DNA of 64,000 nucleotides from Actinopolymorpha rutila (GCF_013407855.1 NZ_JACBZH010000001.1:6200001-6264000); one strand, 5' to 3'. Counted from the first letter of the stretch, positions 18,363-27,046 are shown. Notes: generated by a model not told the origin, from the sequence alone. Translations and numbers: made by a program.

Positions 18363-18378
18363 GTGTGGCGCGGCACAC
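18363..18378. promoter_or_regulatory. Palindrome in crp promoter region
   Basis: GTGTG-N6-CACAC, a perfect 5-bp dyad, 46-61 bp upstream of the crp start and between the divergent nth and crp genes. It resembles the CRP consensus (TGTGA-N6-TCACA) but the TGTG/CACA half-sites are 2 bp closer together. Possible autoregulatory site. Confidence 0.35.
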
Positions 18379-18423
18379 TAGACCGCGGGTCGGCACGGCG
18401 CGGACCCGGAGGAGGATCACCGA

Positions 18424-19098
18424 GTGAACGACGTGCTGCGGCAAGCGCCGCTGTTCGCGGGCCTGGACGACGCCGCGGCGACGGCTCTGCGCGCCGCCAT
18501 GCACGAGATCCGCCTGCGCCGGGGCGACGCGCTCTTCCACGAGGGCGACATCGGGGACGAGTTGTACGTCGTGATCGACGGCAAGGTCAAGATGGGCCGA
18601 ACCTCCTCCGACGGCCGGGAGAACCTCCTTTCGGTGCTCGGGCCGGGCCAGATGTTCGGCGAGCTGTCGGTCTTCGACCCCGGCCCGCGGTCCTCCACGG
18701 TCACGGCGGTCACCGACGCCACGCTGCTGGTGCTGGGGCAGGACCAGCTGATGACCTGGCTGACCGGCCGGCCCGAGGTGTCCCGCAACCTCCTGCACCA
18801 GCTCGCCTCCCGGCTGCGCGCCCTCAACGAGGCGGTCGCCGACCTGGTGTTCTCCGACGTACCCGGCCGGGTCGCCAAGGCGCTGCTCGACCTGGCCCGG
18901 AGGTTCGGCCGACCCGCCGACGGCGGCATCCACGTCCACCACGACCTGACGCAGGAGGAGCTCGCCCAGCTCGTCGGCGCGTCCCGGGAGACCGTCAACA
19001 AGGCGTTGGCGGACTTTGCGCACCGGGGCTGGATCCGGCTGGAGCAGCGGGCGGTGGTCATCCTCGACGTGGAGCGGCTCACCAACCGGGCCCGCTGA
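18424..19098 (+). CDS. crp: Crp/Fnr family transcriptional regulator (cAMP receptor protein)
   Basis: A 224-aa regulator. The N-terminal cyclic-nucleotide domain has the phosphate-binding cassette [21 protein letters not shown], with the Gly-Glu-Leu and Arg-Ser-Ser residues that contact cAMP. The C-terminal winged helix has [24 protein letters not shown] as recognition helix-turn-helix. This matches mycobacterial Rv3676/Streptomyces Crp, global regulators of metabolism, germination and development. GTG 18424 follows GGAGGA. It is transcribed away from nth, as in mycobacteria. Confidence 0.95.
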   Translation: MNDVLRQAPLFAGLDDAAATALRAAMHEIRLRRGDALFHEGDIGDELYVVIDGKVKMGRTSSDGRENLLSVLGPGQMFGELSVFDPGPRSSTVTAVTDATLLVLGQDQLMTWLTGRPEVSRNLLHQLASRLRALNEAVADLVFSDVPGRVAKALLDLARRFGRPADGGIHVHHDLTQEELAQLVGASRETVNKALADFAHRGWIRLEQRAVVILDVERLTNRAR

Positions 19099-19107
19099 CG
19101 GGGCCCG
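19087..19107. terminator. Short GC stem-loop between convergent crp and MBL-fold gene
   Basis: CGGGCCC / GGGCCCG, a perfect 7-bp stem with a 7-nt loop, overlapping the crp stop codon. There is no T-tract. It may slow polymerases from either side, but is weak evidence for a terminator. Confidence 0.35.
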
Positions 19108-19108
19108 C

Positions 19109-19984
19109 TCAGGCGTCGGTGGCCTCGGCCGCGAGGGAGTCCAGGTAGTCGAGCTGGGCTCGCACGCTCTGCTCAGCTGCCGGCCACAGCGCCCGGTCGA
19201 CCTCGGCGTACACGCGTTCGACCACCTCTCGCGGTGTCCGCGCACCCGATCGGACGGCCGCGCGCACCTGCTCCAGGCGTTCGGCCCGGTGGGTGAGGTA
19301 GTGGTCGAGGACACCGAGCGGGTCGTCGACCACCGGGCCGTGTCCGGGCAACAGCCGGCGTACGGGCACCTGCGCGACCAGTTCGCGGAGCCGGCGCAGC
19401 GAGGCGAGGTAGGGCCCGAGCGCTCCGTCGGGGTGCGCCACCACCGTGGTCCCCCGGCCCAGCACCGTGTCGCCGGTGAGCAGGACGGCCGCGCCCGCCG
19501 GGTCACCTGCCGAAGCCGGCACCGCCGGGTCCGCCGGGTCCGCTGGGTCCGCGGGGTCCGACAGCAGGAACGACACCGAGTCGGAGGTGTGGCCCGGTGT
19601 GGCGACCACCCGCAGGGCGAGGTCGTCGACCGTCAGCACGTCGCCGTCGGCCAGCCCACCGTCGCGGGCGTAGGCCGGGTCCACCGCGCGCAGCGGGCAC
19701 CCGGCGAGCTCGGCGAACCGGCGCGCGCCATCGGAATGGTCGAGGTGGCCGTGGGTGAGCACCGCGGCCGTCACCTGGCCGCCGCGCGATCCGCCCGCCG
19801 CCAGGACCTGCCGCAGGTGACCTTCGTCGGCGGGGCCGGGGTCGACCACCAGCGCGTCGCCGCAAGCGCCGAACAGCACCCAGGTGTTGGTGCCGTCCAA
19901 CGTCATCGGGCCGGGGTTGTCCGCGAGCACACACACCGCCCGCGCGCCCACCGGGCCACCCGTCCACCGCTCCGGCGCGGTCAC
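19109..19984 (-). CDS. Metallo-beta-lactamase-fold hydrolase
   Basis: A 291-aa protein with the zinc-binding HxHxDH motif in VLTHGHLDHSDG, the downstream VATPGHTSDSV and the HGPVVDDP segment of the RNase Z/glyoxalase II-like group (LACTB2-type). It is likely a hydrolase of thioesters, lactones or RNA ends; substrate unknown. The middle of the protein contains a repeated Asp-Pro-Ala spacer encoded by 9-bp repeats. It corresponds in position to Rv3677c. Its start overlaps the upstream Nudix stop by 4 bp. Confidence 0.88.
   Translation of the reverse strand: MTAPERWTGGPVGARAVCVLADNPGPMTLDGTNTWVLFGACGDALVVDPGPADEGHLRQVLAAGGSRGGQVTAAVLTHGHLDHSDGARRFAELAGCPLRAVDPAYARDGGLADGDVLTVDDLALRVVATPGHTSDSVSFLLSDPADPADPADPAVPASAGDPAGAAVLLTGDTVLGRGTTVVAHPDGALGPYLASLRRLRELVAQVPVRRLLPGHGPVVDDPLGVLDHYLTHRAERLEQVRAAVRSGARTPREVVERVYAEVDRALWPAAEQSVRAQLDYLDSLAAEATDA
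19527..19560. repeat. 9-bp in-frame tandem repeat (GGGTCCGCN, ~4 units)
   Basis: Units start at 19527, 19536, 19545 and 19554, differing only at the ninth base. They encode the Asp-Pro-Ala run inside the MBL-fold protein. Confidence 0.8.
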
Positions 19985-20931
19985 CGCAGCTCCCCCTCGT
20001 CGTATGCCGGGCCGGCGGGTACGGCGTCACCGCCGGCGTCCCCGTCCCAGTCGGGGTCCCAGGGAAGCACCCACCGCCCACCGTCGGACGTGCGGCGGAC
20101 CCGCGGCTGCACCGGCCGGATCGTCCGCTCGCCGGCGGCGGCCAGCGCCGTCGCGACGTCGGGCAGGTCGGCGAGGGAGGCGAGGGTGAGGTAGGTCGGG
20201 GGCAGCATCCGCATCTCGCCGCGACGCACCGAGGCCAGTGCGTCGGCGGGCCGCATCCACGCCACCCGGTCGGCCTCGCCGGACACGTCCCGGGGCTGCT
20301 GGCCGGCCGGCAGGGCCGCGACGAAGAACCTGGTGTCGAACCGGCGTTCCTCGACCCGCGGGGTGATCCAGTGGTCCCACGCCGCGAGCAGGTCCGATCG
20401 CAAGACCAGGCCGCGGTGGGCGAGCAGCTCGGCGAAGGGCAGCACCCGGCCGAGCAGGGCCATCCGGTCGCGTTCCCAGTCGTCCCCGGTCGGGTCGGCG
20501 ACCACGCTGCCGGTGTCCGGGCCGGCGAGCAGCACGCCCGCCTCCTCGAAGGTCTCGCGTACGGCGGCGCAGACGGAAGCCCGGGCCAGCCCCTCGTCGG
20601 AGAACCCCAGCCGCGCGGCCCACTCCGCGGGCGCCGGGCCGGCCCAACCGAGCGCGGCGTCGGCGTCGCGGGCATCGGCCGAGCCGCCCGGGAAGGCGTA
20701 CATCCCCGCGGCGAACGCCATCGAGGTGTGCCGGCGCAGGAGGTAGACCTCCAGGCCGCCGGACCCGTCGCGCAGGAGCACGACGGTGGAGGCGTGCCTC
20801 GGCCGGACCGGGGTGAACTCCCCCGCCTCCAGCCGGGCGGCGCGTTCGACCAGGGCGGGCGGCACGACCCGGACCGACGTGTCGTACGCCGGTCCGTCGA
20901 GCGCCCCCGTCTCACCCGCGTCCGCGTCCAC
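19981..20931 (-). CDS. Nudix hydrolase, large-insert type
   Basis: A 316-aa Nudix protein. The box is split by a long insertion: FPGGSADARD comes first, then about 30 residues later AAVRETFEEAGVLL. Conserved features LLRRHTSMAFAAGMYAFPGG and a C-terminal ITPRVEERRFDTRFFVAALP match the NUDT19/acyl-CoA diphosphatase-like group common in actinobacteria. Likely substrate is an acyl-CoA or other nucleotide conjugate (family inference). GTG 20931 lies 9 bp after the RidA-like stop, so it belongs to the DUF4177-RidA-Nudix-MBL run. Confidence 0.82.
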   Translation of the reverse strand: MDADAGETGALDGPAYDTSVRVVPPALVERAARLEAGEFTPVRPRHASTVVLLRDGSGGLEVYLLRRHTSMAFAAGMYAFPGGSADARDADAALGWAGPAPAEWAARLGFSDEGLARASVCAAVRETFEEAGVLLAGPDTGSVVADPTGDDWERDRMALLGRVLPFAELLAHRGLVLRSDLLAAWDHWITPRVEERRFDTRFFVAALPAGQQPRDVSGEADRVAWMRPADALASVRRGEMRMLPPTYLTLASLADLPDVATALAAAGERTIRPVQPRVRRTSDGGRWVLPWDPDWDGDAGGDAVPAGPAYDEGELR

Positions 20932-20940
20932 CGGGGGTGC

Positions 20941-21402
20941 TCACCCCGTCTCCACCACGAGCTCGACCTCGACCGGCGCGTCCAGCGGCAGCACCGCGAC
21001 GCCGACGGCGCTGCGGGCGTGCTGGCCCGCGTCGCCGAAGACCGCGCCGAGCAGCTCCGAGGCGCCGTTGGCGACCTTCGGCTGCCCGGTGAAGTCGGGC
21101 GCGCTGGCCACGAACACCACGACCTTGACCACCCTGGTCACCGACGACAGGTCACCCAGCTCCGCGCGCACCGCGGCGAGCGCGTTGAGGGTGGCCTGCC
21201 GGGCCAGCGCGTAGGCGTCCTCCGGACTGACCTCGGCGCCCACCTTGCCGGTCGCCAGCAGGGACCCGCCGGAGATCGGCAGCTGGCCGGAGGTGTGGAC
21301 GTGGCTGCCGGTGCGTACCGCCGGGACGTACACCGCGACCGGCGCGGCCACCGGCGGCAGCTCCAGCCCGAGCTCGGCGAGCCTGGCCTCGGGTCCGCTC
21401 AC
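20941..21402 (-). CDS. RidA (YjgF/YER057c/UK114) family protein
   Basis: A 153-aa protein with the Rid fold: TSGQLPISGGSLLATGKVG, ALARQATLNALAAVRAELGDLSSVTRVVKVVVFVAS, and a C-terminal AVGVAVLPLDAPVEVELVVE. The canonical RidA arginine that binds the 2-iminoacid carboxylate (in RxxxxxxxLP) is not obvious: the segment here reads HARSAVGVAVLP, so Arg is retained 8 residues before LP. Rid proteins hydrolyse reactive enamines/imines. GTG 21402 overlaps the DUF4177 stop by 4 bp (GTGA). Confidence 0.85.
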   Translation of the reverse strand: MSGPEARLAELGLELPPVAAPVAVYVPAVRTGSHVHTSGQLPISGGSLLATGKVGAEVSPEDAYALARQATLNALAAVRAELGDLSSVTRVVKVVVFVASAPDFTGQPKVANGASELLGAVFGDAGQHARSAVGVAVLPLDAPVEVELVVETG

Positions 21403-21554
21403 GCCTTGGCCCGCTTGAGGTAGGCGACCAGGTTGTCGGGGTTGGGGCCCGGCACGACCTGGACCAGCTCCCAGCCGTCCTCGCCCCAGTTGTCGAGGAT
21501 CTGCTTGGTCGCGTGCACCAGCAGGGGGACGGTGGCGTACTCCCATTTCGTCAT
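21399..21554 (-). CDS. DUF4177 small protein
   Basis: A 51-aa protein (starting MTKWEYATVPLLVHATKQIL, then WGEDGWELVQVVPGP). This is the DUF4177 pattern of a Trp-rich start and a GWELV core. Its position between RidA and the ArsA-like pair matches Rv3678A. Function unknown. ATG 21554 is the only start that gives the conserved N-terminus. It overlaps the RidA-like gene by 4 bp. Confidence 0.85.
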   Translation of the reverse strand: MTKWEYATVPLLVHATKQILDNWGEDGWELVQVVPGPNPDNLVAYLKRAKA

Positions 21555-21660
21555 GGCCGCGAGCTTATGGCACCGCGCCGACGGACTCCGGCCGCCCGGA
21601 ATGTCCGTCGGCAGCAGCCGGTCCGGCGGTCCGTTACCGACGCCGCCGCCGCAGCGGCTA

Positions 21661-22683
21661 GTGTCGACGAGCGTGACACGCGGTGACAGTGACTGGGAGG
21701 GTGTCCGCCTCCATATCGTGACGGGCAAGGGCGGCACCGGTAAGACAACGGTCGCCGGATCGCTCGCGCTCGCCCTCGCGGCCAGCGGGCAGACGGTCCT
21801 GCTGTGCGAGGTCGAGGGCCGCCAGGGCATCGCCCGGCTGTTCGACGCACCCAACCGCACCTACGACGAGCACCGGATCGCCGCCGTGCCCGACGAGAAC
21901 GCCACGGCCGGCGAGGTCTACGGCCTGGCGATCGACCCGGAGGCGGCGCTCGCGGAGTACCTCGAGATGTACTACCGGATGGGCCGCGCCGTCCGCGCCC
22001 TGGACAAGGTGGGCGCGATCGACTTCGCCACCACCATCGCCCCCGGCGTCCGCGACGTCCTGCTGACCGGCAAGGTCTACGAGGCCGTCCGCCGCAGGGA
22101 GAAGAAGCGCACCCACGCCCGGGTCTACGACGCGGTCGTGCTGGACGCCCCGCCCACCGGCCGGATCGCCCGCTTCCTCGGGGTCAACGCCGGTGTCGCC
22201 GACATCGCCCGGGTCGGCCCGATCCGCCGGCAGGCCGACAGCATCATGACGATGATGCGTTCGCCCCAGACGGTGGTCCACCTGGTGACACTGCTGGAGG
22301 AGATGCCCGTCCAGGAGACCGCGGACGGGATCGCCGAGCTGCGGGAGGCGAAGATCCCCGTCGGCGCGGTCGTGATCAACCTGGCCGAGCAGAGCCCCCT
22401 CGACGCGAAGGCCCTCACCGCGGCGTCGGGCGGCTCGCTCCCCCGGGCCGACTTCACCGCCGCGCTGCGCGAGACGGGCCTGTCCGCCGACGACGAGACC
22501 GTCACCGGGCTGCTCACCGACGCCCGCGAGCACGCGGTCCGGGTCGAGCTGGAGAACGAGCTGCGGTCGCAGGTCTCCGCGCTGGACCGGCCGACGTACG
22601 AACTACCCCGGCTCACCGACGGAGTTGATCTCGGCGCGCTGTTCGAGCTCAGCCACGCACTCACCGCGCAGGGGATGGCATGA
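21661..22683 (+). CDS. ArsA/Get3-like ATPase, subunit 1 (BagA/Rv3679-like)
   Basis: A 340-aa P-loop ATPase. The deviant Walker A TGKGGTGKTT (residues 21-30) keeps the signature lysine K23 that reaches across the dimer in MinD/ArsA/Get3 proteins. The family segments VEGRQGIARLFD, ATTIAPGVRDVLLTGKVYE and LDAPPTGRIARFL are present. In mycobacteria the Rv3679/Rv3680 pair are Get3-like proteins thought to handle tail-anchored or other membrane clients. GTG 21661 or GTG 21673 could be the start; neither has a clear ribosome-binding site. It overlaps its partner by 4 bp. Confidence 0.9.
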   Translation: MSTSVTRGDSDWEGVRLHIVTGKGGTGKTTVAGSLALALAASGQTVLLCEVEGRQGIARLFDAPNRTYDEHRIAAVPDENATAGEVYGLAIDPEAALAEYLEMYYRMGRAVRALDKVGAIDFATTIAPGVRDVLLTGKVYEAVRRREKKRTHARVYDAVVLDAPPTGRIARFLGVNAGVADIARVGPIRRQADSIMTMMRSPQTVVHLVTLLEEMPVQETADGIAELREAKIPVGAVVINLAEQSPLDAKALTAASGGSLPRADFTAALRETGLSADDETVTGLLTDAREHAVRVELENELRSQVSALDRPTYELPRLTDGVDLGALFELSHALTAQGMA

Positions 22684-23834
22684 CCAGGCGGAAGAAGACC
22701 GTGGACGGGCTGCACGGCCTGGAGATCGACACGCTCCTGGACGACCGTACGGTGGAGATCGTCGTCTGCTGCGGCTCCGGCGGGGTCGGCAAGACCACCA
22801 CGGCGGCGGCCCTCGGCGTACGCGCCGCCGAGCGCGGCCGGCAGGTCGTCGTACTCACCATCGACCCCGCGCGGCGGCTGGCCCAGGCGATGGGCCTGCC
22901 CGAGCTCGACGACACCCCGCGCCGGGTGGAGGGGATCGACACCAAGCGCGGCGGTCACCTCGACGCGATGATGCTGGACATGAAGCGCACTTTCGACCAG
23001 GTGGTGCTGGCCACCACCTCGCCGGAGAAGGCGAAGGTGATCCTGGAGAACCCGTTCTACGTCGCGCTGTCGTCGTCGTTCGCGGGCACCCAGGAGTACA
23101 TGGCGATGGAGAAGCTCGGCCAGCTGCACGCCGACGCCCTGGCCGACGGGCGGTACGACCTGATCATCGTCGACACCCCGCCGTCGCGGTCCGCGCTGGA
23201 CTTCCTGGACGCGCCGAAGCGGCTGTCGTCGTTCCTGGACAGCCGGCTGCTGCGGCTGCTGAGCGCACCCGCACGCGGCCCGATCAAGGTGTTCTCGGCC
23301 GGGATGGGCCTGGTGACCGGAATGCTCACCAAGCTCCTCGGCGCCCAGGTGCTCACCGACATCCAGACGTTCGTCGCGGCGCTCGACACGACGTTCGGCG
23401 GGTTCCGTGCCCGCTCCGAGCGCACCTACGCGCTGCTGCAGGAGGAGCGGACGGCGTTCCTCGTGGTGGCCGCGCCCGAACCCGACGCGATGCGCGAGGC
23501 GGCCTACTTCGTCGACCGCCTGCGGGACGAGCGCATGCCGCTGACCGGGATGGTGCTCAACCGGATGACCGCGCCGGCGGCGACCCACGTCTCCGCCGAA
23601 CGCAGCCTGTCCGCGGCCGAGGCGCTCACCGAGTCCGGCAAGCACCCGGTCGCCGCCGCGGTGCTGCGCCTGCACGGTGAACGCATGCGCCGCGCCGCGC
23701 GCGAGCACCACCTGGCCGAGAGGTTCGCCTCGGCGCACCCGGGTGTCTCCGTGACCGGCGTACCCGCGCTGTCGTCCGACGTGCACGACCTGGACAGCCT
23801 GCGCGAGATCGGTGCCCGGCTCAGCGGCGAATGA
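22680..23834 (+). CDS. ArsA/Get3-like ATPase, subunit 2 (BagB/Rv3680-like)
   Basis: A 384-aa partner ATPase. Its Walker A is CGSGGVGKTTT, with Ser33 where the signature lysine would be, so it differs from subunit 1. It has the switch motif LTIDPARRLAQAMG, the MMLDMKRTFDQVV segment typical of Get3-like ATPases, and VDTPPSRSALDFLDAP. A hydrophobic Gly/Met-rich middle (FSAGMGLVTGMLTKLLGAQV) could be the client-binding groove. The ATG overlaps the subunit 1 stop, so equal expression and heterodimer formation are likely. Confidence 0.9.
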   Translation: MTRRKKTVDGLHGLEIDTLLDDRTVEIVVCCGSGGVGKTTTAAALGVRAAERGRQVVVLTIDPARRLAQAMGLPELDDTPRRVEGIDTKRGGHLDAMMLDMKRTFDQVVLATTSPEKAKVILENPFYVALSSSFAGTQEYMAMEKLGQLHADALADGRYDLIIVDTPPSRSALDFLDAPKRLSSFLDSRLLRLLSAPARGPIKVFSAGMGLVTGMLTKLLGAQVLTDIQTFVAALDTTFGGFRARSERTYALLQEERTAFLVVAAPEPDAMREAAYFVDRLRDERMPLTGMVLNRMTAPAATHVSAERSLSAAEALTESGKHPVAAAVLRLHGERMRRAAREHHLAERFASAHPGVSVTGVPALSSDVHDLDSLREIGARLSGE

Positions 23835-23953
23835 CCGGCGTACGCCCAGATGACTGGCGTACGCCGATGATGGTGGTTCGAAAATGCCGGGCCCCCGTCA
23901 TGGTCCGGGACGAGGGCACCGACGTGAAGTGCTACTCAGTGCTGCTCGTCTGC

Positions 23954-24277
23954 CTACCCGAGAGCACGAACCCGAGCGGGTCCGTGGGTGGTGTAGGCCC
24001 GCTCGTACTCCGTGCGAGCGGTTTCGAGCAACTGCCGCCACGAGGTGACGGTGGGGCGTCGACGGAGCACGGCACGACGCTCGCGCTCGGTCATTCCTCC
24101 CCAGACCCCCCATTCGATCCGACCGTCCAGTGCTTCGGCGAGGCACTCGGTACGCACCGGGCACCCCATGCAGACGGTCTTGACATCGTGCTGAGCGGCC
24201 CCCTGGACGAACAGCCGGTCGGGTTCGTCACTTCCGCGGCAGGCGGCCAGCCGGACCCAGTCGCCATTCCATGTCAT
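23954..24277 (-). CDS. wblA: WhiB-family iron-sulphur regulator, WblA/WhiB4 type
   Basis: A 107-aa protein. Four cluster-binding cysteines are present: C13 (AACRG), C36 and C39 (VCMGC) and C45 (TECL), followed by the WhiB turn GVWGG at 57-61 and a basic C-terminus. The pattern LFVQGAAQ and RRRPTVTSWRQLLE, and the position between the ArsA-like pair and a class A PBP, identify it as the WblA (Streptomyces)/WhiB4 (M. tuberculosis) orthologue. That protein is a redox-sensing regulator of antibiotic production, development and oxidative stress. ATG 24277 follows GGAGGG by 9 nt; the ORF extends upstream but without conservation. Confidence 0.93.
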   Translation of the reverse strand: MTWNGDWVRLAACRGSDEPDRLFVQGAAQHDVKTVCMGCPVRTECLAEALDGRIEWGVWGGMTERERRAVLRRRPTVTSWRQLLETARTEYERAYTTHGPARVRALG

Positions 24278-24301
24278 TCTTTTGTCCCTCCCCTGACGTC
24301 G

Positions 24302-24316
24302 GTCACGCAAGGTGAC
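24302..24316. promoter_or_regulatory. BldD-like box in the wblA leader
   Basis: The dyad CGGTCAC-N5-GTGACCG (24300-24318) lies 23-41 bp upstream of the wblA ATG. Its core, 24303-24315, matches 8 of the 9 fixed positions of the BldD box 1 consensus NTNACNC(A/T)GNGTNAN; the only difference is A for G at position 24310. It could also be a hairpin in the mRNA. Confidence 0.5.
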
Positions 24317-24495
24317 CGATGCGCGGACGTTCCCCCAACGTCCTGGCAGAACGGTAAGGCCAGGAGTGCCCAAAGCGACAGCCCCCGAAGGCCAGAATTG
24401 AGATTGTGTCGACCGTCGGGCTGGGTAAGTAGGGGTCGGGAGGTCGGCGACATGACGAAGCGATCACTCATGACGACCGCGTAGGCTATGCCGTC

Positions 24496-26955
24496 ATGAG
24501 CCCAATCCGAGCCATGTCACGAACACACGGTGAGCGGGGATTCGTCTCGCAGATCCTGCTGTTCGTCGGGATCAGTGCGCTCACCGGCGCGCTCGTCGCC
24601 GGGCTGGCCGTCCCCTTCGCCGGTTTACTGGGGCTTTCCTCCCAGTCCGCGACCGACGCGTTCGAGAACATGGACGGCGACCTCACCAGCCCGCCGCTAC
24701 CCGAGCGCAGCCGCGTGCTGGCCGCCGACGGCTCGGTGATAGCGACGTTCTACGACCAGAACCGTGTCGAGGTGCCGCTGAAGCGGGTGGCCCCGGCGAT
24801 GCGGCAGGCGATCGTCGCGATCGAGGACGCCCGCTTCCGCCAGCACGGTCCGCTGGACATTCAGGGCACGATGCGGGCGTTCGTCCGTAACCAGCAGTCC
24901 GGCGGGGTCTCCCAGGGTGGGTCGAGCATCACCCAGCAGTACGTCAAGCAGGTGCTGTTCGAGAACGCCCAGACCCCGGAGGAGAAGGCCCAGGTCATCG
25001 AGGACTCCTACGGCCGCAAGCTCCAGGAGCTGCGCTACGCCGTCGAGCTCGAGAAGAAGATGACCAAGGACGAGATCCTGGGCAAGTACCTCAACATCGT
25101 CTACTTCGGTGACGGCGCCTACGGCGTCGAGTCCGCCGCCCGGCACTACTTCAGCACCACCGCGGCCAAGCTCACCGTGCCCCAGGCGGCCATGCTCGCC
25201 GGGCTCGTACGCGACCCGAACAACGTCAACCCGGTCGCCGACGCCAAGGCCGCGCTCAACCGCCGCAACCTCGTGCTCTCGCGGATGTCCACCCTCGGGA
25301 TGATCTCGCCGAAGGCATACCAGGACGCGCGCGGGACCCCCATCGGGCTGAAGACGAACAAGACGCCCCGCGGCTGCTACTACTCGAAGTACCCGTTCTT
25401 CTGCGACTACGTCGAACAACTCCTGCTGCACGACCCCAACCTCGGCAAGACCCGCGACCAGCGCCGGCAGCTGATCGACCAGGGCGGGCTGACGATCCAG
25501 ACCACGCTGGACCCGAAGGCCCAGGCCGCCGCCGAGAAGGCCGTGCACGACAACGTCCGCCCCACCGACGGCGCGATCGGCGCGGTGTCGATGGTGGAGC
25601 CGGGCACCGGCTACATCAAGGCGATGGCCCAGTCCCGGGGCTACGGCCAGGGCAAGGGCAACACGTTCATCAACCTCAACGTCCCGCAGAAGTACAACGG
25701 CACGCTCGGCTACCAGCCGGGTTCGACGTTCAAGCCGTTCGTGCTGGCCGCCGCGATCAAGCAGGGCATCCCGATCACGCAGTCGTTCCCGTCGCCGGAG
25801 AGCACGGTGATCGGTGACCCGGTGAAGACCTGTGTGGACGGCAAGCCCGGTTACAACCGGGACGCCTGGCATGTCAGCAACTCCACCAGTGCCGGGTCGA
25901 CCAGCACGATGATCTCCGGCGCCGCCCACTCGGTGAACACGTTCTTCGCCGAGCTGGAGAAGGCGACCGGCATCTGCGAGCCGGCCACCATCGCCGCCAA
26001 GATGGGCGCGGTCCGCGCCGACGGCAACCCGCTGCAGCAGGTCAAGCCGTTCACCCTCGGTGTCAACGAGATCGCGCCGGTGTCCATGGCCGAGGCGTAC
26101 GCCACGTTCGCCGCCCGCGGTCTGCACTGCAACGCGATCCCGATCACCGAGGTGACCGATCGCACCGGCAACCAGGTCAAGGTGCAGGGACCCGACTGCA
26201 AGCAGGTCATTCCGCGTGACGTCGCCGACGGCGTCAACTACATCCTCCGCCAGGTCATCGACGGCCCCGACCCGGGCCGCACCGGCGCCGACATGCACCT
26301 CGACGGGCGCCAGGCGGCCGGTAAGACGGGTACCAGCGAGGACCGCATCGGCGTGTGGTTCATGGGCTACACCACCAACCTCGCCGCCGCGTCGGTGATC
26401 ACCGACGCTGACGCGCCGCAGACCACCCTGATCGGCAAGGAGATCGGCGGCCGCCGGGTCTTCGGCGACCAGGTCTGGGGTGGCAAGCTCGCCGGCCCGA
26501 TGTGGACCGCGGCGATGAAGGGCGCGCTGGAGGGCAAGAAGAGCCCGAACTTCGTCGAGCCCAACCCCGACGTCGTACAGGGCGTGCCGACCGACGTCCC
26601 GTCGGTGGTCTCGATGAGCCGCGACCAGGCCCAGAAGACGATCGAGGCCGCCGGGTTCAGCATGGCCATCGGCTCCTACGTCGACTCCGGGCTGCCCCGC
26701 GGCACGGTGGCCCGGCAGAGCCCAGGACCCAACAGCAAGGCCGGTTCGGGCTCGACCATCGTCGTCTACCTCTCCGACGGCACCCCGCCCGCGCCGCCGC
26801 CGCAGCCCCAACCGCCGCAGCCCAACCCGCAGCCGCAGCCGCCGAAGGGCCCGGACCTGCCGCCCGGCCCGTTCCCGCCCGGCCCGGGCAAGCCCCACAA
26901 GCCCCACGGTGGTGGTCAGCAGGGGCTGTTCGGCGGCATCTTCGGAGCGGGCTGA
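24496..26955 (+). CDS. Class A penicillin-binding protein with PASTA domain (PonA2-like)
   Basis: An 819-aa bifunctional wall synthase. A cytoplasmic start and one transmembrane helix (residues ~15-50) lead to a GT51 transglycosylase (catalytic E110 in AIEDARFRQHG; GGSSITQQYVKQ). The transpeptidase follows with S410-K413 (GSTFKPF), SVN at 479-481 and KTGT at 610-613. A single PASTA domain (about 690-755, VPSVVSMSRDQAQKTIEAAGF) and a Pro/Gly/His-rich tail close it. It polymerises and cross-links peptidoglycan outside the membrane. It is divergent from wblA with 218 bp between, as ponA2 is from whiB4. Confidence 0.95.
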   Translation: MSPIRAMSRTHGERGFVSQILLFVGISALTGALVAGLAVPFAGLLGLSSQSATDAFENMDGDLTSPPLPERSRVLAADGSVIATFYDQNRVEVPLKRVAPAMRQAIVAIEDARFRQHGPLDIQGTMRAFVRNQQSGGVSQGGSSITQQYVKQVLFENAQTPEEKAQVIEDSYGRKLQELRYAVELEKKMTKDEILGKYLNIVYFGDGAYGVESAARHYFSTTAAKLTVPQAAMLAGLVRDPNNVNPVADAKAALNRRNLVLSRMSTLGMISPKAYQDARGTPIGLKTNKTPRGCYYSKYPFFCDYVEQLLLHDPNLGKTRDQRRQLIDQGGLTIQTTLDPKAQAAAEKAVHDNVRPTDGAIGAVSMVEPGTGYIKAMAQSRGYGQGKGNTFINLNVPQKYNGTLGYQPGSTFKPFVLAAAIKQGIPITQSFPSPESTVIGDPVKTCVDGKPGYNRDAWHVSNSTSAGSTSTMISGAAHSVNTFFAELEKATGICEPATIAAKMGAVRADGNPLQQVKPFTLGVNEIAPVSMAEAYATFAARGLHCNAIPITEVTDRTGNQVKVQGPDCKQVIPRDVADGVNYILRQVIDGPDPGRTGADMHLDGRQAAGKTGTSEDRIGVWFMGYTTNLAAASVITDADAPQTTLIGKEIGGRRVFGDQVWGGKLAGPMWTAAMKGALEGKKSPNFVEPNPDVVQGVPTDVPSVVSMSRDQAQKTIEAAGFSMAIGSYVDSGLPRGTVARQSPGPNSKAGSGSTIVVYLSDGTPPAPPPQPQPPQPNPQPQPPKGPDLPPGPFPPGPGKPHKPHGGGQQGLFGGIFGAG

Positions 26956-26990
26956 CCCCGGTCGGCCCACGCGCAGCAGGCCGTACGCAG

Positions 26991-27046
26991 AGAACGAGGG
27001 CCGCCCGAGCACCGGAGAGATCCGGTGGTCGGGCGGCCCTCGTTCT
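26991..27046. terminator. Long stem-loop between convergent PBP and YqeY genes
   Basis: 25-bp arms (26991-27015 and 27022-27046) with one mismatch and a 6-nt loop. No long T-tract on either strand, but placed right after the PBP stop and before the YqeY stop. Likely bidirectional terminator. Confidence 0.75.

Noticed and set aside
24697-27012. 771-codon minus-strand frame opposite the class A PBP
   Set aside because: Low-complexity Val/Gly/Arg-rich translation with no motifs; it mirrors the PBP codons and is typical of antisense frames in GC-rich genes.
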